Shown here in pieces: positions 1 to 7,116 of a stretch of 11,711 nt of DNA (position 1 is the first letter of the stretch; every line of letters starts with the position of its first letter). A program made the position numbers and the translations under genes. A model generated the notes under the pieces. It made no database searches. It had not been told where the DNA came from and was given only the letters and a program-made list of their open reading frames with translations. Origin of the DNA: an uncultured Prevotella sp. (GTDB lineage Bacteria > Bacteroidota > Bacteroidia > Bacteroidales > Bacteroidaceae); contig URLQ01000093.1 in the NCBI GenBank assembly GCA_900548745.1, positions 1 to 11,711 of the forward strand, given 5' to 3'.

Positions 1-427
1 GACGGTCTGCAATGCCGTTGACGCATCCTACTGTAGGAACAATCCATATTTCATTTCTTACACCCACTTCACCGTTCTTGCGCTCATAGCCTTTGAATGT
101 ACGGTTGTCTTTCTTGATACTGAGAGTTTCATTCACTGGATGATACTCGTATGAAAGAGTACCGGAGAGATTAGTCTTGAGGTTGTTCTCGTTAACCCAG
201 CTACCGGCAACGAGGTCTTCTCTTGCGTGTCCGATAGGGTAGCCGTACTTTATGATGTTCTCACCCTCTTTGGTGTCGTTGATAAGAACCTTGTGACCGG
301 CAGGAGTGTCCTGAAGAACCTTTATGTCCTTGCCGTCAACAGTGATAGTCTCGCCTTCTTTGAACGGGCGTAGACATACAACCACGGAGTCTGCCGGGTT
401 GATTTTGATAAATGAAGATAAATTCAT
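1..427 (-). CDS. uxaA: altronate dehydratase, N-terminal part (cut by window edge)
   Basis: The enzyme dehydrates D-altronate to 2-keto-3-deoxygluconate in the cytoplasmic galacturonate branch of hexuronate breakdown. Reading the minus strand from the ATG at 427 gives 142 codons open to the window edge; family members are near 500 residues, so roughly the first 30% is present. Residues about 6-85 look like the N-terminal SAF-type domain (DSVVVCLRPFKEGE, AGHKVLIND, YGYPIGHA). Residues about 114-138 carry the family signature leading into the catalytic domain (YERKNGEVGVRNEIW, then VPTVGCVN). An A-rich AAAAGGA lies just ahead of the start. It sits 64 bases downstream of the LacI-type regulator on the same strand, and the KDG kinase and KDPG aldolase that use its product are encoded divergently. 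The fit of motifs and neighbours makes UxaA much more likely than a galactarate or other sugar-acid dehydratase of the same superfamily. Confidence 0.93.
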   Translation of the reverse strand, partial: MNLSSFIKINPADSVVVCLRPFKEGETITVDGKDIKVLQDTPAGHKVLINDTKEGENIIKYGYPIGHAREDLVAGSWVNENNLKTNLSGTLSYEYHPVNETLSIKKDNRTFKGYERKNGEVGVRNEIWIVPTVGCVNGIADR

Positions 428-491
428 ATTCCTTTTTGAATTATATATAATATTATTTAATGATGTTTTGTTTCGTAAATAGTCATAAGCT

Positions 492-1556
492 CTAAAGCTG
501 TGTCCTTCTGTAGAAGTCCACATTCTCTTTTGTCAGCAGTTCAATAGGCATATAGTTTGTAGGATCCACTTTCTTGTTAAGCACGATAGCTTTAAACAAC
601 GAGTCAACACAATTATATCCCTGCATGTATGCATGCTGGGCGATAAGGAAAGAGACGGAGCCTTTTCTTAGGCATTGTGCATTCTTCTCCACCATATCAT
701 AACCCATTATCTGTATATTCCTTCTGTTTGTCTTCAGCAGGAATTCACCTACGATATATGCTTTGGAACCAAGTGTAATACAATTGCGTATGTTTGGGTG
801 CGTGGAGAAGAAGGCTTCAAGTTTTTTACCGTATCCCAATTTTGATTCTTCTGCAGGAATATCCAGTTCTGTTATTTTCACTTTTGGGAAGTGTTCACTC
901 ATATAGTGCCTGAATCCCTGTTCACGGTTTTCCTGCTGGCGACTGGCTACCTTTCCGTTCTTCACCTGCTTCATCAGCATTATCTCTTTGTCATGTCCGG
1001 CAATGAGCATCAGCATTTTTGCTGCGAACACACCACTACAGAAAGAGTCTTGCCCAAAGAACGTCAGCGGATTGAGGTCCGGTATATATGAGTCGAGCAA
1101 AATAAATGGTATTGATCTTTCATGCATAATCTCGCAGAAGTGCTTTGTAACCTGCGTCTCACTTGGCACTACAATAACTCCATCAGGATTCTTCTCCAGA
1201 CATTCCTTGGCAGTTTGCGAAAAAGACTTGGTGTCATACCTTTTAAAATACATTATCTCCAAATTGATATGGAAATCACGTCTTGTCTCACAAGCCTTGG
1301 CTGTTCCATCCTCTATTTCCTCCCAATAAGCTTCAGAGTCGTGTTCTGGTATTATACAATAGAAAGTATATGACTTGTTATACGCAAGAGCACTTGCATA
1401 CATATTCGGCTGGTAATTGATTTCGTTGAGCACTTTCTCCACCTTCTCCCTTGCCGTTTTTGAAACATTTGGACGGTTGTGAAGAACTCTGTCAACAGTT
1501 CCTACAGATACACCGGACTTCTCGGCTATATCCTTAATCCTAACTTTTTCTGCCAT
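492..1556 (-). CDS. LacI-family transcriptional regulator of the hexuronate cluster
   Basis: This 354-residue protein has a LacI-type helix-turn-helix at residues about 7-27 (IKDIAEKSGVSVGTVDRVL), a headpiece to about 51 (YQPN), and a periplasmic-binding-protein-like effector domain over the rest. The recognition helix reads GTVDRVL instead of the classical ATVSRVL, so its operator may differ from textbook LacI/GalR sites. The effector domain keeps expected core strands such as DGVIVVPSE and IQIMGYDM. The ATG at 1556 fits the usual start a few residues before the HTH. It is encoded directly ahead of uxaA and divergent from kdgK-eda, which suggests that it controls both arms in response to a hexuronate or a keto-deoxy acid. 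Target and ligand are inferred from position only. Confidence 0.9.
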   Translation of the reverse strand: MAEKVRIKDIAEKSGVSVGTVDRVLHNRPNVSKTAREKVEKVLNEINYQPNMYASALAYNKSYTFYCIIPEHDSEAYWEEIEDGTAKACETRRDFHINLEIMYFKRYDTKSFSQTAKECLEKNPDGVIVVPSETQVTKHFCEIMHERSIPFILLDSYIPDLNPLTFFGQDSFCSGVFAAKMLMLIAGHDKEIMLMKQVKNGKVASRQQENREQGFRHYMSEHFPKVKITELDIPAEESKLGYGKKLEAFFSTHPNIRNCITLGSKAYIVGEFLLKTNRRNIQIMGYDMVEKNAQCLRKGSVSFLIAQHAYMQGYNCVDSLFKAIVLNKKVDPTNYMPIELLTKENVDFYRRTQL

Positions 1557-1619
1557 ATTATAAAATGCTGACTACCCGATTTTATTATATAAGTGATTTT
1601 AGATATATGTTCTTTGTTA

Positions 1620-1629
1620 TTTTGCAAAA
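1620..1629. promoter_or_regulatory. 10-base perfect palindrome, possible operator near lacI-type gene start
   Basis: TTTTGCAAAA reads the same on both strands and overlaps the candidate -7 box of the regulator gene on the minus strand. LacI-family dimers bind palindromes with a central CG or GC step, so an autoregulatory operator is possible. The spacer is very AT-rich and a 10-base palindrome may occur by chance. Confidence 0.25.
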
Positions 1630-1632
1630 ATA
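1625..1632 (-). promoter_or_regulatory. candidate -7 box for the LacI-type regulator
   Basis: On the minus strand this is TATTTTTG, a match to the Bacteroidota -7 consensus TAnnTTTG, 69 bases upstream of the regulator ATG. No convincing TTTG -33 element is seen at the expected distance upstream, so the call is weak. No other consensus match was found in the spacer on this strand, and none between this gene and uxaA, so uxaA may be read from here. Confidence 0.3.
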
Positions 1633-1703
1633 GCAATAAAAAATGAAAATATACATATTGTTGAACTCATTTTTGCTTAAAAGTGACATTTTCTTCAATT
1701 TAT

Positions 1704-1735
1704 TTTGTGTGAATGGAGATAAAACAGTAATTTTG
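1704..1735 (+). promoter_or_regulatory. Bacteroidota-type promoter for kdgK
   Basis: TTTG at 1704-1707 is followed after 20 bases by TAATTTTG at 1728-1735. This matches the Bacteroidota sigma-70 pattern (-33 TTTG, about 19-21 bases, -7 TAnnTTTG). Transcription would begin near 1740 and leave a leader of about 45-50 bases before the kdgK ATG at 1789. The inverted repeat at 1727-1756 overlaps the -7 box. Confidence 0.65.
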
Positions 1736-1756
1736 TGAACGAAAAAAGCAAATTAC
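1727..1756. promoter_or_regulatory. inverted repeat over the kdgK -7 box and start site, possible operator
   Basis: GTAATTT (1727-1733) and AAATTAC (1750-1756) are exact reverse complements separated by 16 bases; one further pair (G1735 with C1749) fits with a slipped base. The site covers the -7 element and the predicted transcription start, where a repressor would block initiation. It is a candidate operator for the divergent LacI-type regulator. AT-richness makes chance occurrence plausible. Confidence 0.3.
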
Positions 1757-1788
1757 ATTTAACAATTAATTTATTTATAGTATAACAA

Positions 1789-2814
1789 ATGGCTAAAGTA
1801 GTTACATTGGGCGAGATTATGCTTCGCCTTTCTTCTCCTGGTCAGAAGAGATTTATTCAGAGTGATCAATTTGATGTTGTATATGGTGGCGGTGAGGCTA
1901 ATGTTGCTGTCAGCGCTGCAAATTATGGTCATGAGGCTTACTTCGTGACAAAGGTTCCTACACACGAGATTGGTCAGTGTGCTGTTAACGCATTGCGTCG
2001 TTATGGTGTTCATACTGATTTTATTGCACGTGGTGGTAACCGTCTTGGTATTTATTTCCTTGAGACTGGTGCTTCTATGCGTCCTTCAAAGGTTATTTAC
2101 GACCGTGCAGGAAGTTCTATCGCAGAGGCTGACCCTTCTGATTTCGATTTCGATGCTATCATGGAAGGTGCACAGTGGTTCCACTGGAGCGGTATCACTC
2201 CTGCTATCAGCGACAAGGCTGCTGAACTGACAAAGCTTGCCTGCGAGGCTGCTAAGCGTCATGGTGTAACTGTCAGCGTTGACCTTAACTTCCGTAAGAA
2301 GCTTTGGACATCAGAGAAGGCTCAGAGCATCATGAAGCCTTTGATGAAGTATGTTGACGTTTGCATCGGCAACGAGGAAGATGCACAGCTTTGCCTCGGC
2401 TTCAAGCCAGACGCTGACGTAGAGGGCGGTAAGACTGACGCCGAAGGTTACTATGGAATCTTCAAGGGTATGATGAAGGAGTTCGACTTTAAGTTCGTCG
2501 TTTCTACACTTCGTGAGTCGTACTCTGCAACACACAACGGCTGGAAGGCTCTTATCTATAACGGCAAGGACTTCTATCAGAGCAAGCACTATGACATCAT
2601 GCCTATCATTGACCGTGTAGGTGGTGGTGACAGCTTCGCTGGTGGTCTTATCCATGGTCTTCTCACATGGCCAGAGGATCAGGGCAAGGCTCTTGAATTC
2701 GCAGTTGCAGCTTCTGCTTTGAAGCATACTATCCCTGGCGACTTCAACCTCATGAGCAAGGAAGAGGTTGAGAACCTTGCTGGTGGTGATGCTTCAGGCC
2801 GTGTACAGCGCTAA
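1789..2814 (+). CDS. kdgK: 2-keto-3-deoxygluconate kinase (PfkB family)
   Basis: This cytoplasmic enzyme phosphorylates 2-keto-3-deoxygluconate with ATP to give KDPG, the substrate of the aldolase encoded next. The 341-residue product shows the ribokinase/PfkB fold landmarks: an N-terminal strand VVTLGEIMLRL, the substrate-side GGGEANVA at residues 33-40, VDLNFR at 164-169, and the C-terminal PfkB signature DRVGGGDSFAGG at 275-286 with D281 as the expected catalytic base. Length and motifs are normal for the family. The ATG at 1789 directly precedes the first strand and has an A/T-rich Bacteroidota-type leader. Codons are strongly biased (GGT, CGT, AAG, GCT), which suggests high expression. 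The PfkB family also includes fructokinases and other sugar kinases, but the neighbouring uxaA and eda make KDG the likely substrate. Confidence 0.93.
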   Translation: MAKVVTLGEIMLRLSSPGQKRFIQSDQFDVVYGGGEANVAVSAANYGHEAYFVTKVPTHEIGQCAVNALRRYGVHTDFIARGGNRLGIYFLETGASMRPSKVIYDRAGSSIAEADPSDFDFDAIMEGAQWFHWSGITPAISDKAAELTKLACEAAKRHGVTVSVDLNFRKKLWTSEKAQSIMKPLMKYVDVCIGNEEDAQLCLGFKPDADVEGGKTDAEGYYGIFKGMMKEFDFKFVVSTLRESYSATHNGWKALIYNGKDFYQSKHYDIMPIIDRVGGGDSFAGGLIHGLLTWPEDQGKALEFAVAASALKHTIPGDFNLMSKEEVENLAGGDASGRVQR

Positions 2815-2822
2815 TATATAAT

Positions 2823-2866
2823 AAGGTCTGGATTGGAACAGAAACAGAGTGTTCCATCCGGACTTT
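2823..2866 (+). terminator. strong intercistronic hairpin between kdgK and eda
   Basis: GTCTGGATTGGAAC (2826-2839) pairs with GTTCCATCCGGAC (2851-2863), with one G-U pair and one bulged base. Flanking AAG/TTT pairs extend the stem to 2823-2866, with an 11-base loop. It is followed by a T/A-rich run (TTTATATTTTAT). It could act as a leaky terminator that lowers eda and downstream transcription, or as an mRNA end that stabilises kdgK message. No separate eda promoter was recognised after it, so some read-through is expected. Confidence 0.6.
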
Positions 2867-2899
2867 ATATTTTATAAGAAATACTTAATAAAAAAAGAA

Positions 2900-3568
2900 A
2901 TGGCAAGATTTGATAAATTGGCAGTCTTGAAAAAGATTGGTGAAACAGGTATGGTACCTGTATTCTATGATAAAGATGCAGAAGTAGCAAAGCAGGTTGT
3001 AAAGGCTTGCTATGATGGTGGTGTACGTGCATTCGAATTTACAAACAGAGGCGACTTTGCTCATGAGGTATTCGAGGAGGTTGTTAAGTTTGCTGCTACA
3101 GAATGTCCTGAGTTGGCTCTTGGTGTTGGTTCTGTTGTTGATCCAGCTACAGCTGCTCTTTACATTCAGCTCGGTGCCTGCTTTGTAGTAGGTCCATTGT
3201 TCAACCCTGAGATTGCAAAGATCTGTAACCGTCGTTTGGTTCCTTACACACCTGGATGCGGAAGCGTATCAGAAGTTGGTGCTGCTCAGGAAGTAGGTTG
3301 CGACCTTTGCAAGATTTTCCCTGGTGACGTTCTTGGACCTAAGCTCGTTAAGGGTCTTAAGGCTCCAATGCCATGGTCAAAGCTTATGGTAACAGGTGGC
3401 GTTTCTCCAGACGAGGAAAACCTTACATCTTGGATTAAGGCTGGTGTATACTGCGTAGGTATGGGTTCTAAGCTCTTCCCGAAAGATGTTGTTGCAGCTA
3501 AGGACTGGAAGAAGGTTTCTGATAAATGTGCTGAAGCACTTGCTTACATTGCTAAGGCTCGTTCATAA
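2900..3568 (+). CDS. eda: 2-keto-3-deoxy-6-phosphogluconate (KDPG) aldolase
   Basis: This class I aldolase cleaves KDPG to pyruvate and glyceraldehyde 3-phosphate, the last step of the hexuronate and Entner-Doudoroff routes. The 222-residue product has a (beta/alpha)8-barrel pattern with the catalytic glutamate expected at E46 (EFTNRGD), the phosphate-side PYTPGCGSVSE around 115-125, the Schiff-base lysine at K138 in CKIFPGD (137-143), and TGGVSP at 165-170. An in-frame ATG exists at 2849, but it lies inside the upstream hairpin and would add 17 unrelated residues. The ATG at 2900, preceded by an A-rich stretch (AATAAAAAAAGAA), gives the normal family N-terminus. Codon use is highly biased, like kdgK. 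A sensor-kinase gene begins 4 bases after its stop. Confidence 0.94.
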   Translation: MARFDKLAVLKKIGETGMVPVFYDKDAEVAKQVVKACYDGGVRAFEFTNRGDFAHEVFEEVVKFAATECPELALGVGSVVDPATAALYIQLGACFVVGPLFNPEIAKICNRRLVPYTPGCGSVSEVGAAQEVGCDLCKIFPGDVLGPKLVKGLKAPMPWSKLMVTGGVSPDEENLTSWIKAGVYCVGMGSKLFPKDVVAAKDWKKVSDKCAEALAYIAKARS

Positions 3569-3572
3569 TAAA

Positions 3573-6500
3573 TTGTTCAATAGAGGCTTCAAAGGTATTT
3601 TATGCCTTTGGGGCCTTTGTCTTTGTTTAGCTTGTTCGAATACGGATAAAGAATTGGTAGACAGGCTAAACGATATATCTTATACTTATCATTATAGAAG
3701 TATCGATAGTACACTTGTCTATGCCCGACAAGCCTTTTCTAAATCCTCGTCATATCATTCAGGAGAAGCAGAAGCGCTGAATAATCTTGCCTTCGTCAGT
3801 ATTGCCAAGATGGATTATAGTCTTGCCTCAAAACAGCTTGACAGTGTTCTTGATATTACGGACAACCAGATAGAGCTTCTCGTTGCCGATGTTCAGTATA
3901 TGCGTTTGTGCCAAAGGAAGGCTAAGAACAAGGATTTCTATAATTATAAGGAGCATGCGCGCCAGCGCATGAAACGCATAAATGAAGAGCGTGATATTCT
4001 TGATGAACGTATGGCAAGGCGTCTTCTGTATGCAGAAACAGAATATCACTTCGTTACGTCCACCTATTTTTATTATGTAGGACTTTATCGTCAGGGCAAA
4101 GCTGAACTTGACAAGATAAGTCATGACGGACTGATGCAGAAAGACACAGCCCAGTATCTGAATTGGTTGTATCAGTATGGCAGTGGTGGAATGATTGAAG
4201 GAAAAACGAAGTTGCGTGTTCTACAGTTAGAATACGATAAGCTCCTTGAGTGCTATTTGATGTCTAAAAAACTTGGCTATCGCTATTGGGAAGCAAACGC
4301 CATGCAGTCACTCAGTGAGCATTTCGTAAATAGTGACAACCGCAAATTCCTTCTTGAAAATAATCCAATTTCTATAGGCTATCTGAATACAGATAATATG
4401 CCGGACAGTCTTCTTGCCGGATATTTAGCACAAAAGTCTATGAATATGTTTACCGCTTATGGTGATATCTATCAGACAGCTGGAAGCATAAGAACCTTGG
4501 CCCAGTGCTTTTGGGAGATTGGCGACAATAGGAGCTCTATACTATGGTTGAACTATATCTTTGACCATCTGCCTCAGGTGAAGCAAGCTCCAGACCTTAT
4601 TGCAAGTATCCGAGAACAGATGAGTATCGTATATTCCTCTATGAATGACAAATACGACAGCGACACTAATCGCAATATTTATCTCGACATGCAGGAGCGT
4701 ACGCGACAGGATATGGAACTCGATGCCCGTGCAGCACAGCTTGACAGCACATCTGGTGAACTTAATCTGATGATAGTCGGCATCATTGTTTTGATTATTG
4801 TGTTTTTTATTCTCATAATACTATTGCTGCGCCGTGAAGCAAAAAAGCAAGTCAATACTGACAATATAAATAAGGCAATACTTAAATGTAAAGAGGATAA
4901 CCTGCAGCATATCAATAATTTAAATGAACAAATTGAAGATATTGAAGAGTCTCGTGACATATTGCTTCTGGATATAGACAAGAATGAGAGAAGAAATATT
5001 GATAATCGTTCCAAAGTATTTCTTGTAGATAGCGTTACACCACTTATAGACCGCATGATTAATGAGGTGGACAAACTTCTTCATCGCAAGGAGTCTGAAG
5101 AAACCATGTCGGAACGTCATAAATATATAAAGGAATTATCTGAGAAAATAGATGAATATAATGCTGTTCTTACTCAATGGATACAACTCCGTCATGGGGA
5201 TATTGGACTGCATATAGAGAGTTTTCCTTTAAGCGAACTGTTTGATATTCTTGATAGAAGTAAGACTGTCTTTTTAATGCAAGGAATCAAACTTACAGTT
5301 GAACCTACGTCTCTTATTGTAAAAGCCGACCGTATACTGACTCTCTTCATGCTTAATACTATAGCGGATAACGCACGTAAGTTTACTCCTTCTGGTGGAA
5401 AAGTTACTGTGGTAGCGAGAGAAGATAATGATTATATAGAAGTGTCGGTTACGGATACCGGTTGCGGTATGACAGAAGAGCAACTTACCAACGTATTCAA
5501 CAGGAAGGTAGCTAACGGACATGGCTTCGGCCTTTCCAATTGTCGTGGTATTCTTGATAAGTACCGTAAGGTCAGCAAGATCTTTGATGTTTGCCGGATA
5601 ACTGCTGAAAGTTCATTAGGTAAAGGCAGCCGGTTCTCTTTCCGTCTGCCAAAGGGAACAATGCGTCTTGTTATAACATTGATGATTACGTTCTGTGGTA
5701 TTGGAAAGAGCTATGCTGCAGACCTTAATCTCCAGCGGGCAAGAGCCTTTGCTGATTCCGCCTATTATTCCAATGTCAATGGCGCTTATTCCAAGACAAT
5801 AGCTTTTGTAGATTCCGCACGTACTTGTCTCAATGATTGCTATTTGAAGAGTTCATCATCGGGTAAACTGCCATTGATGAGCATGAATCCCGACAGTGGT
5901 GAAGCTGCCGAAATACTATGGTTCAGGAAAGGTGTGAAGACGGACTATGCCATCATACTTGACATTAGAAATGAGGCTGCCGTTGCTGCTCTTGCCTTAC
6001 ATTCATGGGACTTGTACCATTATAATAATGATATATATACAAAACTGTTCAAGGAAGTGTCTGCTGACAATTCTTTGGGTGAATACTGTAGAATAATGCA
6101 ACGGTCTGAGACAAACAAGAATATAGCCATTGCAATGCTTGTACTCTTGTTTGTTTTTCTTCTTGCCACTGGCTATGTCCTATACTACAGAAGGGCAATA
6201 AAGAAACACACCATTGCAGAACATAACCGTTCTATAACAAGTATACTTCAAAGTGAAGTTCCGGTCTGTGAGAAGTTGCAGAAGATATCCCAACTGTCAA
6301 AAGACAAATATGCAGATGAATATTCATCACTCTTTCAAGAGATTATCAGTGTGCTGACCGATGCTGCTGAACAGGAATCTTCACTGCGTGCGTCAATAAC
6401 ATCTCTGAAAGATGAAGTAAAGAAAATGCAGTTTGAGAATGACCGATTGTATGTAAGCAACAATATCCTTGAAAACTGTCTGAGCACTATCAAACATGAG

Positions 6501-7043
6501 ACGATGTATTATCCTGCACGGATAAACCATTGCATCTCGGTGGAAAATAATACTGTTGATGCAGCACATGAAGCTCTTGTTCAGATAAATGATCTTATCA
6601 CGTATTACAAGGAATTGTATTCAATCCTTTCAGAACAGCTTCACCGCCAGTTGGATGATATATCCATGCGTTGTGTTCCTGTAGATATCTCACATTATTT
6701 ATCAGACGGGAGACTTATAGTCTGGGGCAACAAGTCTTACTATGACTATCTTTTCTTCTTGCTTAAAAAGAAGAATAATGGTGTTGTACCCAAGTGCTCG
6801 TTGCTGTCTGTCCAGAATACTTACGTACGCTTAGAGGTCATGCTTGATAAGGTCGTACAAGAAAAGCGGCAGTCAAACTTCTTCATGCCATGTATCGATA
6901 ATATACCGTTCATGATATGTCGGCAGATTATCAGAGAAACAAGCAACGCTACTAATCTCTGTGGATGCGGCATTACGGCACGTCAACTTGACAACGAGAC
7001 AATAACGATAATACTTACTCTGCCTTATTGTCGGAAAGACTGA
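3573..7043 (+). CDS. large membrane sensor kinase with TPR-like sensor, one intact ATPase and a second H-box module
   Basis: This is a two-component sensor of a Bacteroidales type; the halves resemble what I recall of Pfam DUF5112 and DUF5113. From the TTG at 3573 it has 1156 residues: a lipoprotein-like leader (basic start, hydrophobic 8-20, Cys21, imperfect lipobox), a helical TPR-like region about 30-390, membrane helix 397-419, coiled coil about 430-530, and a HATPase domain with N-box NTIADNARKF (595-604), G1 DTGCGM (628-633), G2 GHGFGL (649-654) and G3 GKGSRF (683-688). A second signal-like helix (697-716) leads to a short predicted periplasmic part, membrane helix 850-871, coiled coil 883-965, an H-box IKHETMYYP (H975), and a degenerate tail. 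No in-frame ATG fits the N-terminus after the eda stop; the in-frame ATG at 3486 lies within eda. TTG is therefore preferred, and translational coupling is likely. The response regulator follows. The signal sensed is unknown. Confidence 0.8.
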   Translation: MFNRGFKGILCLWGLCLCLACSNTDKELVDRLNDISYTYHYRSIDSTLVYARQAFSKSSSYHSGEAEALNNLAFVSIAKMDYSLASKQLDSVLDITDNQIELLVADVQYMRLCQRKAKNKDFYNYKEHARQRMKRINEERDILDERMARRLLYAETEYHFVTSTYFYYVGLYRQGKAELDKISHDGLMQKDTAQYLNWLYQYGSGGMIEGKTKLRVLQLEYDKLLECYLMSKKLGYRYWEANAMQSLSEHFVNSDNRKFLLENNPISIGYLNTDNMPDSLLAGYLAQKSMNMFTAYGDIYQTAGSIRTLAQCFWEIGDNRSSILWLNYIFDHLPQVKQAPDLIASIREQMSIVYSSMNDKYDSDTNRNIYLDMQERTRQDMELDARAAQLDSTSGELNLMIVGIIVLIIVFFILIILLLRREAKKQVNTDNINKAILKCKEDNLQHINNLNEQIEDIEESRDILLLDIDKNERRNIDNRSKVFLVDSVTPLIDRMINEVDKLLHRKESEETMSERHKYIKELSEKIDEYNAVLTQWIQLRHGDIGLHIESFPLSELFDILDRSKTVFLMQGIKLTVEPTSLIVKADRILTLFMLNTIADNARKFTPSGGKVTVVAREDNDYIEVSVTDTGCGMTEEQLTNVFNRKVANGHGFGLSNCRGILDKYRKVSKIFDVCRITAESSLGKGSRFSFRLPKGTMRLVITLMITFCGIGKSYAADLNLQRARAFADSAYYSNVNGAYSKTIAFVDSARTCLNDCYLKSSSSGKLPLMSMNPDSGEAAEILWFRKGVKTDYAIILDIRNEAAVAALALHSWDLYHYNNDIYTKLFKEVSADNSLGEYCRIMQRSETNKNIAIAMLVLLFVFLLATGYVLYYRRAIKKHTIAEHNRSITSILQSEVPVCEKLQKISQLSKDKYADEYSSLFQEIISVLTDAAEQESSLRASITSLKDEVKKMQFENDRLYVSNNILENCLSTIKHETMYYPARINHCISVENNTVDAAHEALVQINDLITYYKELYSILSEQLHRQLDDISMRCVPVDISHYLSDGRLIVWGNKSYYDYLFFLLKKKNNGVVPKCSLLSVQNTYVRLEVMLDKVVQEKRQSNFFMPCIDNIPFMICRQIIRETSNATNLCGCGITARQLDNETITIILTLPYCRKD
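5651..5663 (+). promoter_or_regulatory. possible internal ribosome binding site and ATG within the kinase gene
   Basis: AAAGGGA at 5651-5657 lies three bases before an in-frame ATG at 5661 (M697). The residues that follow look like a cleavable signal peptide (MRLVITLMITFCGIGKSYA, then AD). This could permit separate translation of the second half (460 residues), or it may be a relic of a fusion between two genes. The spacing is short for a Shine-Dalgarno site, and such sites are weakly used in Bacteroidota. Confidence 0.3.
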
Positions 7044-7116
7044 CATTGAATAAGACTATGAGTGTTGGGAGATGAAAAGACAAAACATAATGACAATAAA
7101 AAATCTAATATATAAT

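Noticed and set aside
2311..2727. 138-codon minus-strand open frame
   Set aside because: It is the antisense shadow of kdgK, produced by its strong codon bias.
2849..2899. Longer start for eda at the ATG at 2849
   Set aside because: The ATG sits inside the hairpin loop and stem; the 17 added residues do not fit the aldolase N-terminus, whereas the ATG at 2900 does.
3486..3572. Kinase start at the ATG at 3486
   Set aside because: It would overlap eda by 83 bases and place 29 residues before the lipoprotein-like leader; these residues are just eda read in another frame.
7072..7116. Longer response-regulator start at the ATG at 7072
   Set aside because: It adds 15 residues ahead of the first receiver strand; GGGAG abuts this ATG with no usable spacing, while the ATG at 7117 gives the normal domain start.
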